A stretch of DNA of 64,000 bases from Tubulanus polymorphus (GCF_964204645.1 NC_134025.1:7755001-7819000); one strand, 5' to 3'; positions 1 through 14,097 are shown, counted from the first letter of the stretch. Notes: generated by a model from the sequence alone, not told the origin. Program-made: numbers and translations.

Positions 1-624
1 GCACCAAAAGGGTGCATTCTGAGCACTTTCCTGGTTAGAATTAGTAATGAAATATGCTCACAATTTCACCATTGTCCAAACAAAAGTCTTAGGGAGAAAA
101 CTTCAAGGTCGCTCGGCTGAAAAAGGGACCCTAGGATGTCCCCACCGCTCACTATACATGAAGTGAAACCATGCCATTTTTGGTAGATCGGTGTAATTGC
201 GGCGTTTTATTTTATGAACCAACAATTAACAATATAAGCCGATGCGCATTGACCGCAGGACACAGTTACAGTTAACGGCTGCTCCCACGTAATTACGCAG
301 AACGTAAGCAAGTTAACAAATGCATTCAATTTCGAATACAGTTGGGAGTTTGAAAGTTAACAAGATAACCACATCGCGTTTACAGGCTGTGAAACGGACG
401 AAAATTCGATTTGCGCAGCACCTTATTGGTGTAGATAAACGATAATTTCCTTGCTTTACTATCCATCGTATCCAAATACCAAGATTGTATCTATATACTT
501 AAATCATGAAGTGGCTATATACTTGTTATATATTTGCGTATATGATAACAACGTATGAAAAAAATGAAACTATTTAATTAAAGACCTAATTGGCATACAG
601 CCATTTAGATACTAAACGTGTGGG

Positions 625-705
625 GTGGGGCCACCTCAGATCGAAATTTCTAAGGTGGTTACCCTTACGGGGATTCGATCGTCTTATCCACTCGGCCACG
701 CTGAC
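625..705 (-). repeat. tRNA-like SINE head (degenerate)
   Basis: Read on the minus strand, this stretch contains a good RNA polymerase III A box of the Ser/Leu tRNA type (TGGCCGAGTGG, complement of 688-698). About a dozen bases later comes a B-box-like ATCGAATCC. The two boxes are much closer than in a real tRNA and no anticodon arm or acceptor pairing can be drawn. I read it as a tRNA-derived SINE head or tRNA pseudogene rather than a functional tRNA gene. The limits are approximate. Confidence 0.4.
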
Positions 706-1889
706 TGGGGCGATTAGTGTCGTCCCCGACTAGACTTGATGAATCCAACGTGAGCAGGAATTACCTTTTTACGTCATTTCTTGGGGATAATTCATCATCG
801 ACATTATACATACAATCAAAAATACTTGTATTTTTGATATGATATACAGAGATAGCTTATTGAAATGCCATTAAGTAATTGCAAAACATTAACAGTGGAT
901 TTGATATACATAATCTATATACTTGATGTATATATTAGTAATATGTACACAGTAATTGATACATAATCTATAACGCACTTGAACTCATATCGCGCGTATC
1001 TGGGTCTATCTTATGAAATGTCACTCGTATATACGACAGCTGCTGAATTTTAATTGTAACAGACGCTGTTTATTTATTTCTACGTGACAGCATTATATGC
1101 GACCTTATAGTTTTCAACTCTATATTCATCGTTTACAACGCAAGCCTCAATATTCATTCTCCATTTTCGCGCATAATTGAATTAAATTGTGACTGGGAAA
1201 ATTAAGTCAATAATATTTTCATTTGAACGATTGATGTGTTTGAAGTGCACTAGAACTATTAATAGAAGATCAATATTTGAGATGCAACAATTTATAGAAT
1301 CCGCTTTGGGAAGAATGACGAAAAATACATCGAATTCTACAAAGAGTTTACACATACCACACATCCTCATCGCCGATAGTAGGTTTCCATATAAAGGTTT
1401 ATTGATGTTTGATTTTTATTTTTCAAGTGAATCAGTGTTGCAAATACAAACAATCTTTGACTTCAAGCAACTGGTTCAATGTGTTTTATTAACTACGCGG
1501 GAGAAGGTATTTTGTTACATACAAGCGAAAAGGTATCTTAATGGAAACTTCCAGTTATTCGATATTCTAATCGAAACATTACCCACGGGTATATATGTTC
1601 ATTCTGGTGACGTGCGTTAGCGTAAACGTTTGCGTGGTTACAGACCTATCAAAATATATCATCGCCAATATTTATGTGTAACAAGCACACCGCTACTAAT
1701 CGCTAACGCGTTGAACCGCATCGATATACAATGTTTATAATCTCCTGATCATTCGGAAAATCTACATCAAATTGAAGCTGTTAGCACTTTATCCATCATA
1801 TGCATTCTACTAAATGTCTTTTTGACACCAAGTAAGGCTTATGGACTAACTAATAACAATTCAATCTCATTACAGAAAATCTTTATATG

Positions 1890-2135
1890 CTATTGGGTAC
1901 ATGCCCTTCTATCTATTTTTCTCTTCTTCGTCATTTCCCCCTTTCTTTCTTTATTTTTCCCTTTTGTTTTCTTTGCTTCTGTTGTTTTTCTTCTTTTATT
2001 TCATTATCATCTATTAGGTGTTTCGGCCACAAAGTAGCCAACACAGCCATTGGCTTGCCGGGGTCCTTCATTGTGTCAAAATGTATATAGAATATTGTAT
2101 ATTTTTCGATGAAAAATAAATTCATTCATTCACTG
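1890..2135 (+). mobile_element. Probable 3' tail of a truncated non-LTR retrotransposon
   Basis: A long pyrimidine-rich tract (about 1910-2015) leads into a short, more GC-balanced segment, an AATAAA-like tail (around 2115) and a terminal ATTC/TTCA tandem repeat (2121-2132). Simple tandem repeats at the 3' end are typical of 5'-truncated CR1/Jockey-type LINE copies. No reverse-transcriptase coding sequence is present here, so the assignment rests on tail structure alone. Confidence 0.35.
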
Positions 2136-5100
2136 GAATATCAAAGTATTGACAAATTTCAAAAACCTGTCTTTTGATTATATGAGATAATTTGGCCTTT
2201 ACATGACTTAATCCCATTTTTCATCATTACATCATTACTTTCGGACTTAAAGAAAGTCTTCTTTCATTGCGTGCATCATTATTTGAAATTCACGGCGGTT
2301 TTAGTATCATCAGATTAAAATTCTCAGAATTAAGATTTTTTTTTACGAGAGCAGCAAGCTGTCATTTCCGCCAGGTATTTTGTAGCAATACCCCTTAATC
2401 TAGTCATCTCAAGACGCTGATATAACACGATAAAAAGGATCAAGTTCTTCAGTCAAAATTATACACAATTCTATCATAAAGCCGATAGATATAAAACGGA
2501 ACTTAGGGTTGACGAGCCCCGAGAAGTGCTGTGAACAGCCGTAATTATCTTATTATGAGGTTGTATTACTGCGTTAGAGTGAGGCAAATTATGACGCTCG
2601 TATGGCAATACAAGCCGGAGACTGTATGATGAGAGTCATGACACGCGCTTCGGCAATAAAAAACCATATTAAAAATGAATTATACATTGCTAATCTTGCC
2701 GGGCGATAATTGAAGATTCGTTCGTGGCGTGAGATAATAACAAAAATATCGACGACGTGTTTTGTCGTGTATGAGGGATGACGGTGCGCGTTGAAGGGCT
2801 AATATCAGTGAAAAATGCCAGAAAAATATGAGTAATTTCTATCAAAAATTCATATTGGGCGTGAGTCGCTACAATTTAACAATACATGATAATATATATC
2901 AGTTGACCTATTCGGTGTAACATCAAAATTATCTGGCACTTGTGTTTTTCTACAAACTTGTCCTGGTGTCACATTCCCCGTACCTTGTTGCTAAGAGGTA
3001 GGAAAAACACTTTACGTAACGTAAAATATTCTATGAAACAACACCATCTCTCTATCAGACACCGACTGATAGAGATACATTAAGCCGAGAGGGGAAATGT
3101 TATGACGTTAGTATTTCAGATAAGCTTTACGCTAATGTTATGAGATTGAAACTTGTCATTGCCTATACGTGTTCAGCAAGAAATATCAAACGGTGATGTT
3201 TGGCTGGATTTTGTAGTGGCTCTTGCGCAAACTGTCGCTTTAAGATTGATTAATCATGCCACCATTTCGAAGTACCATAGCCGAGAACGTCTCACGTCTT
3301 TGACATAATCATTTATACCTTGAGGCGATTAGTAGACAACTTTTGCAGGACAGTAATTGATTCAGTCTAGTCAGACGAGAAAGAGTAGGGAGTTTACAGT
3401 GTAGACCTACACGAACCAAATCCAAAGTCTACAGCAATTTTCACCAATAAACATTCATTTTCTTCTCAGATACAATTAGGGTCCCCTAATTCAACAAGGT
3501 TCATTTTTCATTTAAAAAATTCATTGATTTTGTGAAGAATATTGTATTGAATCTCATTAGGATACGTTTGTAAGAAATAGATGGAGGGGCCAACGCTTTT
3601 TATCACTGGGGACCAAAGGGTCATTTATAACTACAGGAAAGTGTTGTTGTAACTCTCAGACATCTTATATCCAGTAGTGCAGAATATTGAAAACAAACAG
3701 CGCGATCAATCCCAAAACGTAGGATTCGCTGCAAGGCACGGATACGACGTTAATGACTACTTTGATCCACGATTCTTCAAATGCGCGCTAACCTGATTTT
3801 CTTCCGATCATAATACAGGCCGAATGCCACACAATTTGCCAGGGAAGCACACGTTACTAGATTTAACGGCAAAAGCAATAAAATTCGGAACGTCAAGAAC
3901 TGCTCACACTAGACAGATGGGAAAATTAAATTCACCAATGAAACAACCAGTTTCTGAGACGAACAATATTCTAGCTTTTGGACAATGATCATGCCTGAAC
4001 ATTCGTCATTTTCTAACCATTGGGCACACCATTTTGCGTCTTTCGTCGGCAGACATAAACACCAATGTGATAGTTGAGTAAATATACTTAGGAGATGGAA
4101 ATATATGTGCATAGTTGCTATTCCATAAAAAAAAACTTATCAACACTGATGAAAACGTCATACAATTTCATACAGTCTTAGCACAAATGTCAAGGCTTCA
4201 GTACAAGATACGACAATCAGTGTGAATTGTCCTGCGAATCGCGAATGACGGGATGATATAAACGTTGACTTATAATTACCAACCAAAGGCTGAAATATTC
4301 CTAGCTAAAATGGTCAGGTTAGAGGTTTTTATTTCAAGTCAGAACTTTCAGTCGATATTTAGCAATATCGTGAAAATGAAGCATAATACCCAACATGTCC
4401 TTTCTATACCAGTGTGGCAGACACGCCAGTTGGATCTGCAATAAATGGAAACATCACGGTAGTGTGACACGAAATTAGCCAAGTCTAAAGAAACACGGTT
4501 ACGAAATGACAGTAACGTCCATAAATAAACATCATATACCAGCGTGTAATTGATAACACGGGGGGATCGCCCGCTATTTGGCATCGTAAAAGATGGATAA
4601 TGGCCGATTGCTGAAACGCGACCTCGTGCTGTGGACTACAAACGACGGAGTTTTGTCACCGGCACGAGGTGATTCATGACCACAGCTCTGGGAATTAATG
4701 TCCCACCTATGTCCTGTTGCATTAATTCCTATTCCGTCGGGGAACACTTTCTATTACACCGACGCTGAAAAGTGGACAAGAGTTCGGCTGAAATCCGAGT
4801 GAACGGTTTCCCCTTTCGTATTGTTTTTTTAGTTTGTTCATATTTCATTGTTTCATATCCCGATATCCCAGTTCGCCATCAGCAGGTTATACAAGTTACT
4901 GCTGAGCAATGAATCAAGACATCGCCCTTACAGTAGGGCTTTGTTATCATTTAAAGATATCTGTTGATTTAAAACTGTTTCTATTTTTCATTAACAATGT
5001 TGAGTTCTGTTATATAGCGGCATTAAGGAAGTTGTGTAGTCATTTTTCACTCGGATCGGTTGGATCCAAATTGGATGCAAAACGTTTGCTTGTCTTAGTA

Positions 5101-6306
5101 AACCAGATAATACTAGATATGAGGGGTGCAATTGTTTGGAAATCAATAATCGTCAGTTCAGGAAAGAGAAGAGCATTCGTTGAATGATGTTGGTTATCAT
5201 TATTCTCAAGCTATTTCTCGATATCATTCATGTCTTCCATTCTCCTCATGAAGTCATTAACCTAGACCTAAAAATGGGTCCGAGAACGTATACGCTTAGA
5301 AAAGAACATCTACGTCATATGATGCACAGCGTGGAAGCATTTGTCTTTCGCATTCAAGCAAAGCCGGATAGAAACATATACAAACGTGCTGTTAATAATT
5401 CTTTAAAATTTCTTTTAAACGATAGAATCGACGTTAGTCAATTTAAACAAACTTACCTGTTTATTCATACGGAAACGGGTTCAATTTAGTATGAAAAGAA
5501 AAATGAAGAAAACATGATTCGATTTAACTAGTTAGTTAGGTTAAACTGAAATAGTAGTTCAATTAAGATTCGTCAGAAATGGAAGAAATGAAAACGCAGG
5601 GAAGGTTTCAAAATTAGGAAGGGTTCAAAATAAGGCATGGAACATATTGAATGAAAAATATCAAACCAAAATTCCGTGGAATTCAGAAAAATGAAAAAAA
5701 GTGTCTTAGCAGTGTAAAAATGGCAAAATGTAGAAAGTTCACCATCTGATGAACGGAGAATTTTTCTTAAGTTCAGTTCAAACAGGAACTAGCGCCTCTA
5801 CTGTCTAAACGTTTTAGGTTCATTTTTTCTTTGTTTTGGTGGAAGAAACTATGCAAACCATCTGATACCGGCGCGAGGGCGCGTAATGAATCATTCCTAA
5901 AAACATTGGCAAATGCCGTATTTTTCCACGGCATTACTATAAAGAAAAAAGTTGGCACTGCGCGAGGAAATATTTAATAACACTCATAGTAGAACTTAGA
6001 TATCAAATGCGGCGAGCATCTTGATTTCCATATGGCTGCATATTGCGTCGTTCTTTTCTTATACTTTTTTATGGACGCGCTCTACATCTCTTGTCTTCTC
6101 TCCCTATCAACTGCTAATGAAAAATGTCGCATCGATGAAATCTGATAGCGCTTATTATCATTATAACAGTTCAACCATCGACCGGTGGATGAATACTCGG
6201 AGCAGCATTACAACAGCCCAATGACGCTATCTATTCTATTCGCTGCGAACTTACGACTCGGAGTGCTGCGGAGGCGGCAGACATACGTCCGGATCGGGTT
6301 TTTTTC

Positions 6307-6650
6307 GACGCCGTTTTAACCATTGCAATAATATATATTTTGATACCAAGTATGCGTTACGCAAGGGGTTCTATGTGAGACGTCATCAATATTGGCGTTT
6401 CAAAATAACAATTACAATTGTGAATTTTGGCGTTTCTTTTGTAATTTAAGTATATTTCACAACTCTTATCTTATTATTGATAAATCTTAATAATTACTTT
6501 TTTAGAGGAAGTGCAATAGACTACGCCATCAACACATCGGCCTAGACTGGTTGCCGGTCAATTATCGATATATTCAAATCCAAAATAACTATATTGATCA
6601 TCAATATCATATGATTCATATTATATCATACATTGTCGACAATATCAAGC
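6307..6650 (-). repeat. Dispersed ~350-bp repeat, copy 1 (inverted relative to the others)
   Basis: The reverse complement of this segment aligns along its whole length with 20,990-21,330. Both begin with ATTGTCGACAAT and pass through shared blocks: CGATAATTG, CAACCAGTCTAG, TTGATGGCGTAG, AAATTCACAATTGTAATTG and GAACCCCT. Both end in ACGGCGTC (here read as GACGCCGT at 6307). Partial copies lie at about 29,518-29,795 and 59,538-59,690. There is no coding capacity and no clear terminal inverted repeat. It could be a SINE or a non-autonomous DNA element. Confidence 0.8.
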
Positions 6651-8255
6651 AATACATATACTGTATATGTTATTTTTCGAGGCGTCAATAAACTTTTAAG
6701 TTAATCTACTTGTTTGCTCGTACTGAAAACAATCAGTTATCAGTCAGGGCTAACATAAATTAATTTAGTATTATTTAACTTTCATGTTTCATTACCCCGT
6801 ACGAGTTCCGTCGATGACGTCTATTCTTTATTACACAATAGAACATTAAATACATCAAAACCAGACCGAACCAACAAATATTCTATTAGGATAAGCAGTT
6901 TTACCGTTTCTTTTAGTTAGTTCCACTATACCGATCTTGATTCAATAATCTTATTACGTTTCGTTTATGAAGCTTTTTGAAGTCATTTCGTAAGCATCAA
7001 ATTAGATTCAAGGTTCCTGAGGTTTGTAAAACATGTGGTATAAAAATTCTCTGGACAAAAAAAACAAGATTGCCGGACCTGATAACAGGTTTTTCTCCAT
7101 AAAAGAAACAGTATCAAAAATATGATTTGATAATTTTTTGGTCATCGTGGCGTTATAGTTCAAAATGACAATATTTTTGGACAAGTTTTCCTAACGTCGA
7201 ATGTCGATTGCATGAACATTCGGAAACAAACATACGCCGTGTCGTGCATGAAATCATCGATGTAATCAACGAGCTTGTATGTAACGAAAGTTACAATGGT
7301 TCGATCCATCATACCTCATAAGAGTAACGGGGAGCTGGCGCGATGCGACTTTACCATTCCCATTTGCGCTCGGCTGTAAAAATCATGACGGCAAAAAGAT
7401 AGCCATGTATAAATTGCCAAATAGTGGAAACGTGACAACTAAGTAATTGATTGCGCGCGCACGAGAGCAACCCTACTTGAATTATGAAGTTATTACGCCG
7501 CAAGACACAAATGTAAAGAACCAGGTAATACAGCTAATGGCTTTATTCTGTTACCCTGTCGTAATAACCGTAAATATATTTCTGATCATTACGCCGACAA
7601 TAGACTCACCCAGAATCTATCAGGCTTTCGGAGCGATTTTTTTAGAAAATTATCGCACGATTTACTACAATTACTTCAGGGCTGCTTCTCAAAGGCTGCT
7701 TTTCAAAATATACAAGCGATTGAAAAAAATCATAGCATGTTGTGAATTATTCAATAGATTTGCTGTGGCTGTTGGTTCATTGAACTGAAGAGTACTGAAT
7801 AATCAACGATCGTAAAACGTATCATGAAAAAAATATCTTCACGTCGTTAATCATTGATATATACATATATACATTTAAGACTCCAGGAAATTAAGAGAAA
7901 TTTCGATCCTATGTAACATGCTTATGAAACGTGTGCTTAGGCATTCAACAAGTAATTGGCTATCAGAACAAAAGATTTCCCCCATATGGTAAATTGTATA
8001 ATTATATAAAACGATGTAAGTGCATGGCGTTAAAGAAATACAATACAACGGCTTGCTTCAGCGAAAAGTAATGAATGAAACATAGAACTTGAATTAATCG
8101 AACTAAAAGATTTCACAACCAACTGTCGTATAGAAATTCCTTGAATGAAAAAATGCATATTTTATTCTTATTCATTGAGCATAAAATATGTGAAATAGAA
8201 ACAGAAACGGTCAATAAAGTGCGGCGTCTTGTTGGGTTTCGGTGGCAATACTTAC

Positions 8256-8417
8256 AAGATTTAAAGTATTGTCTTCTGGTTGTTGCCACTTGGTATGTGA
8301 AGCTTGCATTCTTCTGTTAGGTTGTTCCGCCGTATCATCGATACAATTGGCTGGATTACAACATACATAAAAATAAATGCCGGTTTTTTGAGATCGACGG
8401 TGACGTCTAAAATAGGT
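8256..8417 (-). CDS. Candidate internal exon of an unidentified minus-strand gene (W-x-x-P-x-D motif)
   Basis: On the minus strand a 54-codon open frame runs from an acceptor-like CAG at 8420-8418 to a strong donor (CTT|GTAAGT) at 8256. A second possible acceptor (TTTTAG) lies at 8407. The peptide has a cysteine cluster (YVCCNPANC) and ends with KWQQPEDNTLNL. That ending shares the pattern W-x-x-P-x-D-[ND]-[TA]-[LI]-[QN] with the ends of candidate exons near 25.7 kb and 30.5 kb, and all three stop within zero to eight residues at a splice donor. That recurrence argues for a real coding exon. I do not recognise the family. Start, stop and partner exons are unknown. Confidence 0.4.
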
Positions 8418-11400
8418 CTGTACGATGAATAAACTCGACAGAAATCTATCAAAATGGCATCCGATACGAAATGCGTGAATGAAATAGATACCGAAAGTGA
8501 ATAAGATTATTTGGTTCGAAATGTACCTGCGGTCTCTCTCACCTATATATGTAATAGACAGATAATCTGTTTAATGATATACCTACATCGATTCTGCCAT
8601 GCGCTCTGTATTTTGTAACCTGGGTCTTTTTGTAGATTTGGTAAACATTCGGATGAATTAGAGATTTTTAAGCACCGATAAACCGTCAATTCGCGATGTT
8701 CACACTAGCCCGGATATTGACCGCAGCGGATAGTAAAACGGCATGGAAGCAGCATGTGTGAACTCGTTTCGTTAAGGCGATAAGACAAGTGTTCCAAACA
8801 TAGGTTGAATCTCCTTGTTGAAGCGATGACGTCGACTCCATCCGATAATTGCAGCCTTAACAGAATGCGTAATAGCTCTGCTATAGATTCGCTCACAATG
8901 ATCGTTCTTTTTCTCCTGCAAATGTGATCTTATCTAATACGAAAAAAGTGTTGTTAAGTTGTTGATGGTAATTATCTAGTAATAAAAGTACTAGCTAACT
9001 CGACCAGATATTTCGTTGTATATCTCACATCGCGTATCAAGCCGTACATGAAACCACTTATCTTGATAAGTGACTTCGACACCATTATCGAAAATAGATG
9101 TTGTTGCATCAAGTTAAATTCTCCAGGCAAGATGGAAAGGGATCGAAAGAGCGAGAATTTAAGATGACGAGAAGTGAGATCTAAAAACGGATGTATCGGA
9201 AACTAAAGCGTAATGCGATCCAAACCTATCGGTTATACTCCTTGATTAATTATACTCCTGAATGAATTGGAAACGTTCTGTTAATCAGTATGTCTCTCTT
9301 TGTGATTAGCAGCAGACACAAATTACGACGGTCTTTCATTAGAAATACCACAAGAAATATACCAATCAGATACGATAAAGTTTCCTCGATATCCTAAGGT
9401 AACATATCTAACGAATCCCATCGTCTGACACCAACAGGATAGGAATAGGAACAACCAAAAATACGTATTCTTTTCAAGAACGCATAAATATCTTATATAA
9501 AAGCCACAAAAGATGGCATAATAAGGCAATCTGCCTGCATCTAAAGAGAGGCTATGCATCTACGGTCATAGTTGCAGTCATTGGTTAGCCAGGCAATTTA
9601 GAGTACATTGAAAAAGGATTACATGACCGGGTATTGAAAAATTGTAAATAAAACATGGATGAATACGGCATTATCATACATCCGAACCAACCACGTTCGA
9701 TAGCCACAAGTCGATGAACCAGTTTGACTTAAGACGACCCATAGAGTATAACAAATCCGATACGACAAACATACAATTTCCTTGTAGCCTTGAATAATGG
9801 GGTGGATAAAATGTATATCAACTAATTCCTTTTTGAGGATTGACTCTATACGTCGACAAACCCTCGTCTTATTGGATTATGATACATAAAACCAATTGAA
9901 AGTCAACAGGTGGTCGAAATTGAAAGAGCTTTAATTGTAATTAAGCGTAACGATAACTTAACTTCGTTATTGGCGTTATTGAATTCTCTCCATGTCTCCA
10001 TGTTGTGCTTTGATTAAAAAAGGACGAATACTGCTATTTTACCGTAAAATGTTATGCCCATTTCAACGAAGCAGTATGGGTTTTCATGAAAAGCTACGGC
10101 AATGATAATCCGCTTAATAATGGAAATTCACGATCAACATGTGACTTCATACAGCTGAAATGAGAATTTTTTTGTCCCGGAGCAGTAATTAATGTCTAAG
10201 ACGACGTGCATGATTCTAACGGTTATGAAATACCTTCATTCGTCTATTTTTCAGTATCCTAGAGGTTAATGCGTTTTGATACGGCTCGACCTGAAGTCAA
10301 TCGTTATTTTTAAACTACCCTAGGATGTTTGATAATGCTAGATGTCAGGAAAGTGGGGACTACCCGGCAGATGAGCATATTTGAAAAACTATCAACTGGA
10401 AACTTATGAAAATTCTGAATAGAAAAAATGGCAATATAGTCCTGTAGAATTATGGAAGTACTCATTGTGGGGGCCTTTGAGCATTCAGCAGTAATGTAGC
10501 TCGTGAATCAATTCCACTTTTAGATTGATAGTTATTTCACATTTTACAACATTCTTTCTCAAAGAGAAGCTATAAGGGACTATTCTTCAAATTTGTTTTA
10601 TGGCATTCAATAAAACACTGTAATTATATAGAATGCGTGGCTCGAATAGTGTCTTTTTTATAATCGTCGATAGGGGCGACATATTTATTCATTCGCCCCA
10701 AACGAACTTGGATTTTACACCAACAGCAATAATGGAATGCGAAAGATAGATTTGTTCTGACGCTGCAGCACTTTCCTCTTAGTGGTCTCGATAATGAATA
10801 TGGTGAAATATGATTTGAATGTAATGAAATCCATTACAAAATTTATCGACAATTATCAAATAGATTTTTTAAATTATCAATTATAGTTATGCTGGTTACG
10901 GGCTTCAAATTCATGAATTATTTCTAACAGTGAATGTCCTTGTTTCTAGATTTTCTATTGAAATAAATCATTTTTTCGAAACCAGACTGCTTCGTATTAG
11001 AATATGCCATTATGGTTTATATGAAAAATTAAATTCTTTATTGAATAACCTATATTTTCTGTTACAAGGTAGCCATTGGCGACGTCAAAACTTTAATGTA
11101 ATTAGAAAGTATATGATCAGTACGTTAACGCAAAATTGGCCAGTCAACATTAATTTGTTAATAATTCAGCTATGTTTGAATATCGGTGAGATACGCTTAA
11201 ATGCTGGGCTTGAAATTTATTAGAGAGCTTTTAGATATGGTTTGTCATTTACGTATGCGCAGATATAAAGAAAAATATCTCTTCGAATGCCTATCAGCCA
11301 CCACTTTTAATTTTGATTTCCTTATTTAATTCACTTCCAAAAATGGTTTTTCTGCTGATGAAAAATGTTTGAATGCGAATATGAGAGTATATCATTACGA

Positions 11401-13071
11401 GGCTTCTCAACGATCGAGGTCAGAAAACCAATATCCACTTTCTTCAGGTCGTTGGTACCAGAGACATGAGGTCCGTGATATTACATTCAGCATTTCTGTA
11501 GAATGGAGTCGAAAATCGACCAAAAAGCAATCCAGATATGTTGGCAGTCTGTCAATACTTACGCAATAAACGCTACACATATACGTGTACGCATGAATAC
11601 TTGAATGATCGGTTAACAATTTATCACGAAAAGTCTGTCAGCATTTTTGAAATAATGCGTAACACAGTGAAATTATGACTTATAGTTTCATATGAAAAAC
11701 CATGAATGCCGAGAAAAACCTCCGAACGTGGAAAGCTGAATGACAATGAAATATAGGTACATTTGTAATACGATACGCAGGACTGTAATCATACTACGCC
11801 GAAGTGAAATATTCTCGGGTTATTCTCATCCTGTCACCTGTCTCGAGATATTCATAGCTCATAGCCGGAACAAGGAACCACTAAGGGGAAAATGTCAATA
11901 TAGAACTGTACGCGTGTGGAATAAGTAATTGCCGAACTGACAGATGCAGATCAAGCTATCCGCTGTACCATTTGCAATATTTATATGAAACAGTTTTGTA
12001 TTATAATCGCGTTTTGCAGCTACGGTTTCCTCGCTATTCCCCTCTCGGGACAAGGAAGAGACACTCAGAAAGGGTTTGCTGTTGTCTAAAGTCTGTCGTT
12101 GACTTATAGGATACGATTCGTGAAATTTCTATTTTTCAATTAGTGATGCTGTGAATGATGCCCGACACCGAACAATATTGATGGCAGCGTGCCGTTTTGG
12201 AATACACGTAGATGTAAATAAGAAGATAATTTCATTTTTAAATGCTGTCAACATGATAGGTAATCAGTATCTGCATTAGATAGATTAGATATTGTGCATA
12301 GTCCTCAGTATAAAATTATCGTATCACTCGTATTTTCTAGGTGATGAAGACTATTTTAATTCTAATTAAAGTTTGCCTGGCAATGAAAGCAGAGCTATTT
12401 TGACTACGAGGTGTAAAGCGTACGCGGAAATAACGACTATTTTCAATTAACGATCATTTACCAAACGACAGAAAAATTCTAATTGAACGCATTGACACGA
12501 AACCATGAAAGACATCTCTAAATTAAATGCATAGTTATCTAAGCACTTTTAGAACAGAAAGGACATGGTCTTTAGAACGCGACACCATAAGGATTCTTGG
12601 AATATGTATGGTTTAATTGCTAAATTCTTCACACATATTCCAAATGACCTACGCATTAAATAATCATTAGAGCAAAGCTACGCATAAACAATACCTAGTT
12701 TTTTTACTAGACGTAAATCCCCATATAATTCGCTCCGATAAGCTCTATCATCTGACCAGAATTAAACGCCTTTTTATGAAGCAAAGCTGTAGCCTCGAAA
12801 TTGAAAATAAGCAACAAATATGAGTTAGCAAGTTATGGCACACATTGTATCGTGATATATGGAAGAAACTGCATACAAATCGCTTCCAATCATCTTTGTC
12901 CATATAAAGTATGCATTCAGCGCAACCATACACGATGATGGTCCGAAATGTCGACTCGGATGGAAATCTACAGTGTAGTTAACCCATTTGTAAGTTTATC
13001 CAGCTTTATTCGGGCGATCGCTCGATCGACTGATCGATACGTGTCATACTCTCGGTACACTTCCTACTTAC
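8418..13071. other. No gene recognised
   Basis: AT-rich sequence with only chance-like open frames, for example 9323-9559 (-) and 10930-11223 (+), none with a recognisable domain or paired splice signals. A run of overlapping GATCG motifs lies near 13,016-13,037. It is probably intronic if the minus-strand exons on either side belong to one gene. Confidence 0.45.
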
Positions 13072-13135
13072 GATAAGCCATTTGTGGAGAATGAGTAACC
13101 TGCCAAAGCAATGAAACGTCACTACCACGAGCCCC
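13072..13135 (-). CDS. Possible short minus-strand exon
   Basis: The minus strand reads TTTAG|GGGG at 13,136 and a strong donor ATC|GTAAGTAG at 13,072. Two of the three frames are open across the 64 bases. One gives a protein-like peptide containing SDVSLLWQVTHSPQMAY, the other a hydrophobic one. Neither is recognised and the frame cannot be chosen. It is listed because the donor is strong and it lies on the same strand as the other candidate exons. Confidence 0.2.
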
Positions 13136-13267
13136 CTAAATTAAAACCCCGGAATATTGCTAAGTCGAAATTATACCAGCATAAAACGGACCAAGCGCAC
13201 ATTTCCATCGATTTTTATTAAATAGCTGGCCATTGCATTAGGACTCGAGGGTGACATTTATTTTTAT

Positions 13268-13366
13268 TTTTTTCAAATTGAGCATCCCACCCTTAGTGGT
13301 GAATTTTTATTTGTAAAATGCATATAATTCTTTTTTTTCAAATTGAGCATCCCACCATTAGTGGTG
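13268..13366 (+). repeat. Direct duplication, two 34-bp units 65 bp apart
   Basis: The block TTTTTTCAAATTGAGCATCC, followed by a short imperfect hairpin (CCAC...TTAGTGGTG), occurs at 13268-13301 and again at 13333-13366 with one substitution. It is a local tandem duplication with no coding signal. Confidence 0.85.
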
Positions 13367-13588
13367 GCAGAAACGTTTTCAGTACAAGGCCTATATTATC
13401 GCTTAGATTCAGGCGACGGTGAGTTAACATTATTGCACAGAAAGTTATTAACCATTTCGTGTTTTATGGCCCGAGAATATGCCATTTTATACGACTATGA
13501 TGCAAATGTTTGCCGATGAGGCGATGATGTGAAATTATCTTCGCTAACGTTTTATGTGTACAGTTGTCATTTCTCTGAATATTCATTA

Positions 13589-13752
<164 letters not shown>

Positions 13753-13888
13753 ATATATATTTGGATACGTCATGTACGTGTTTGTAATGATTTCCCAAAC
13801 TACTCCAAGACGTTGGATTTCGTTCCACTGGGAATACCAGACCAATGCGGCCTGTAACAGGACTCATGTAGTTTGATGATTTATTTAG

Positions 13889-14097
13889 AGGACGCCGTAA
13901 TGCTGTTACCGATGGTGCGACCTTTCACCAAAAGAAGTGAAGTTAATAAATCCATGTCACCAATTACCTCAACGCACGATGTAAAACAATACGCCACCCT
14001 GCCTTATATGTACATATACATATATATTTCTAGGATGATGTGGGAGTCTCCGAGGAATCACGGTACAGTCTGGAGAACGATTACAAAATTGCGTCAG
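13889..14097 (+). CDS. Possible pair of plus-strand exons
   Basis: A pyrimidine-rich acceptor (ATTTATTTAG) precedes an open 92-base segment (13889-13980) ending at GAT|GTAAAA. A second acceptor (TATATTTCTAG) precedes 14034-14097, which ends at TCAG|GTAATG. The phases match (1 in, 0 out, then 0 in), giving a joined peptide with DVGVSEESRYSLENDYKIAS in the second exon. The second segment is also open in another frame, and the donor of the first is weak. No family is recognised. It could equally be chance. Confidence 0.2.

Larger units (their letters stand above)
1..8255. other. Gene-poor AT-rich stretch with no recognisable gene
   Basis: I find no convincing exon here. Open frames at 1189-1620 (+), 4909-5489 (+) and 7447-7788 (+) reach 60 to 143 codons, but they lack recognisable domains and good splice contexts and resemble chance frames in AT-rich DNA. 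The stretch holds a tRNA-like element (625-705), a LINE-like tail (1890-2135) and a copy of a dispersed repeat (6307-6650), listed separately. A small hairpin with 10-bp arms and a 7-base loop lies at 3049-3075. Short exons could be hidden here. Confidence 0.5.

Noticed and set aside
1189-1620. 143-codon plus-strand open frame
   Set aside because: No ATG near its beginning, no domain, and AT-rich codon use like the surrounding DNA. Could be an exon but nothing supports it.
4909-5489. Two adjacent plus-strand frames of 92 and 101 codons, and a strong minus-strand donor (CAG|GTAAGT) near 5,455
   Set aside because: The frames have no features and no splice logic. The donor has no open minus-strand exon in front of it.
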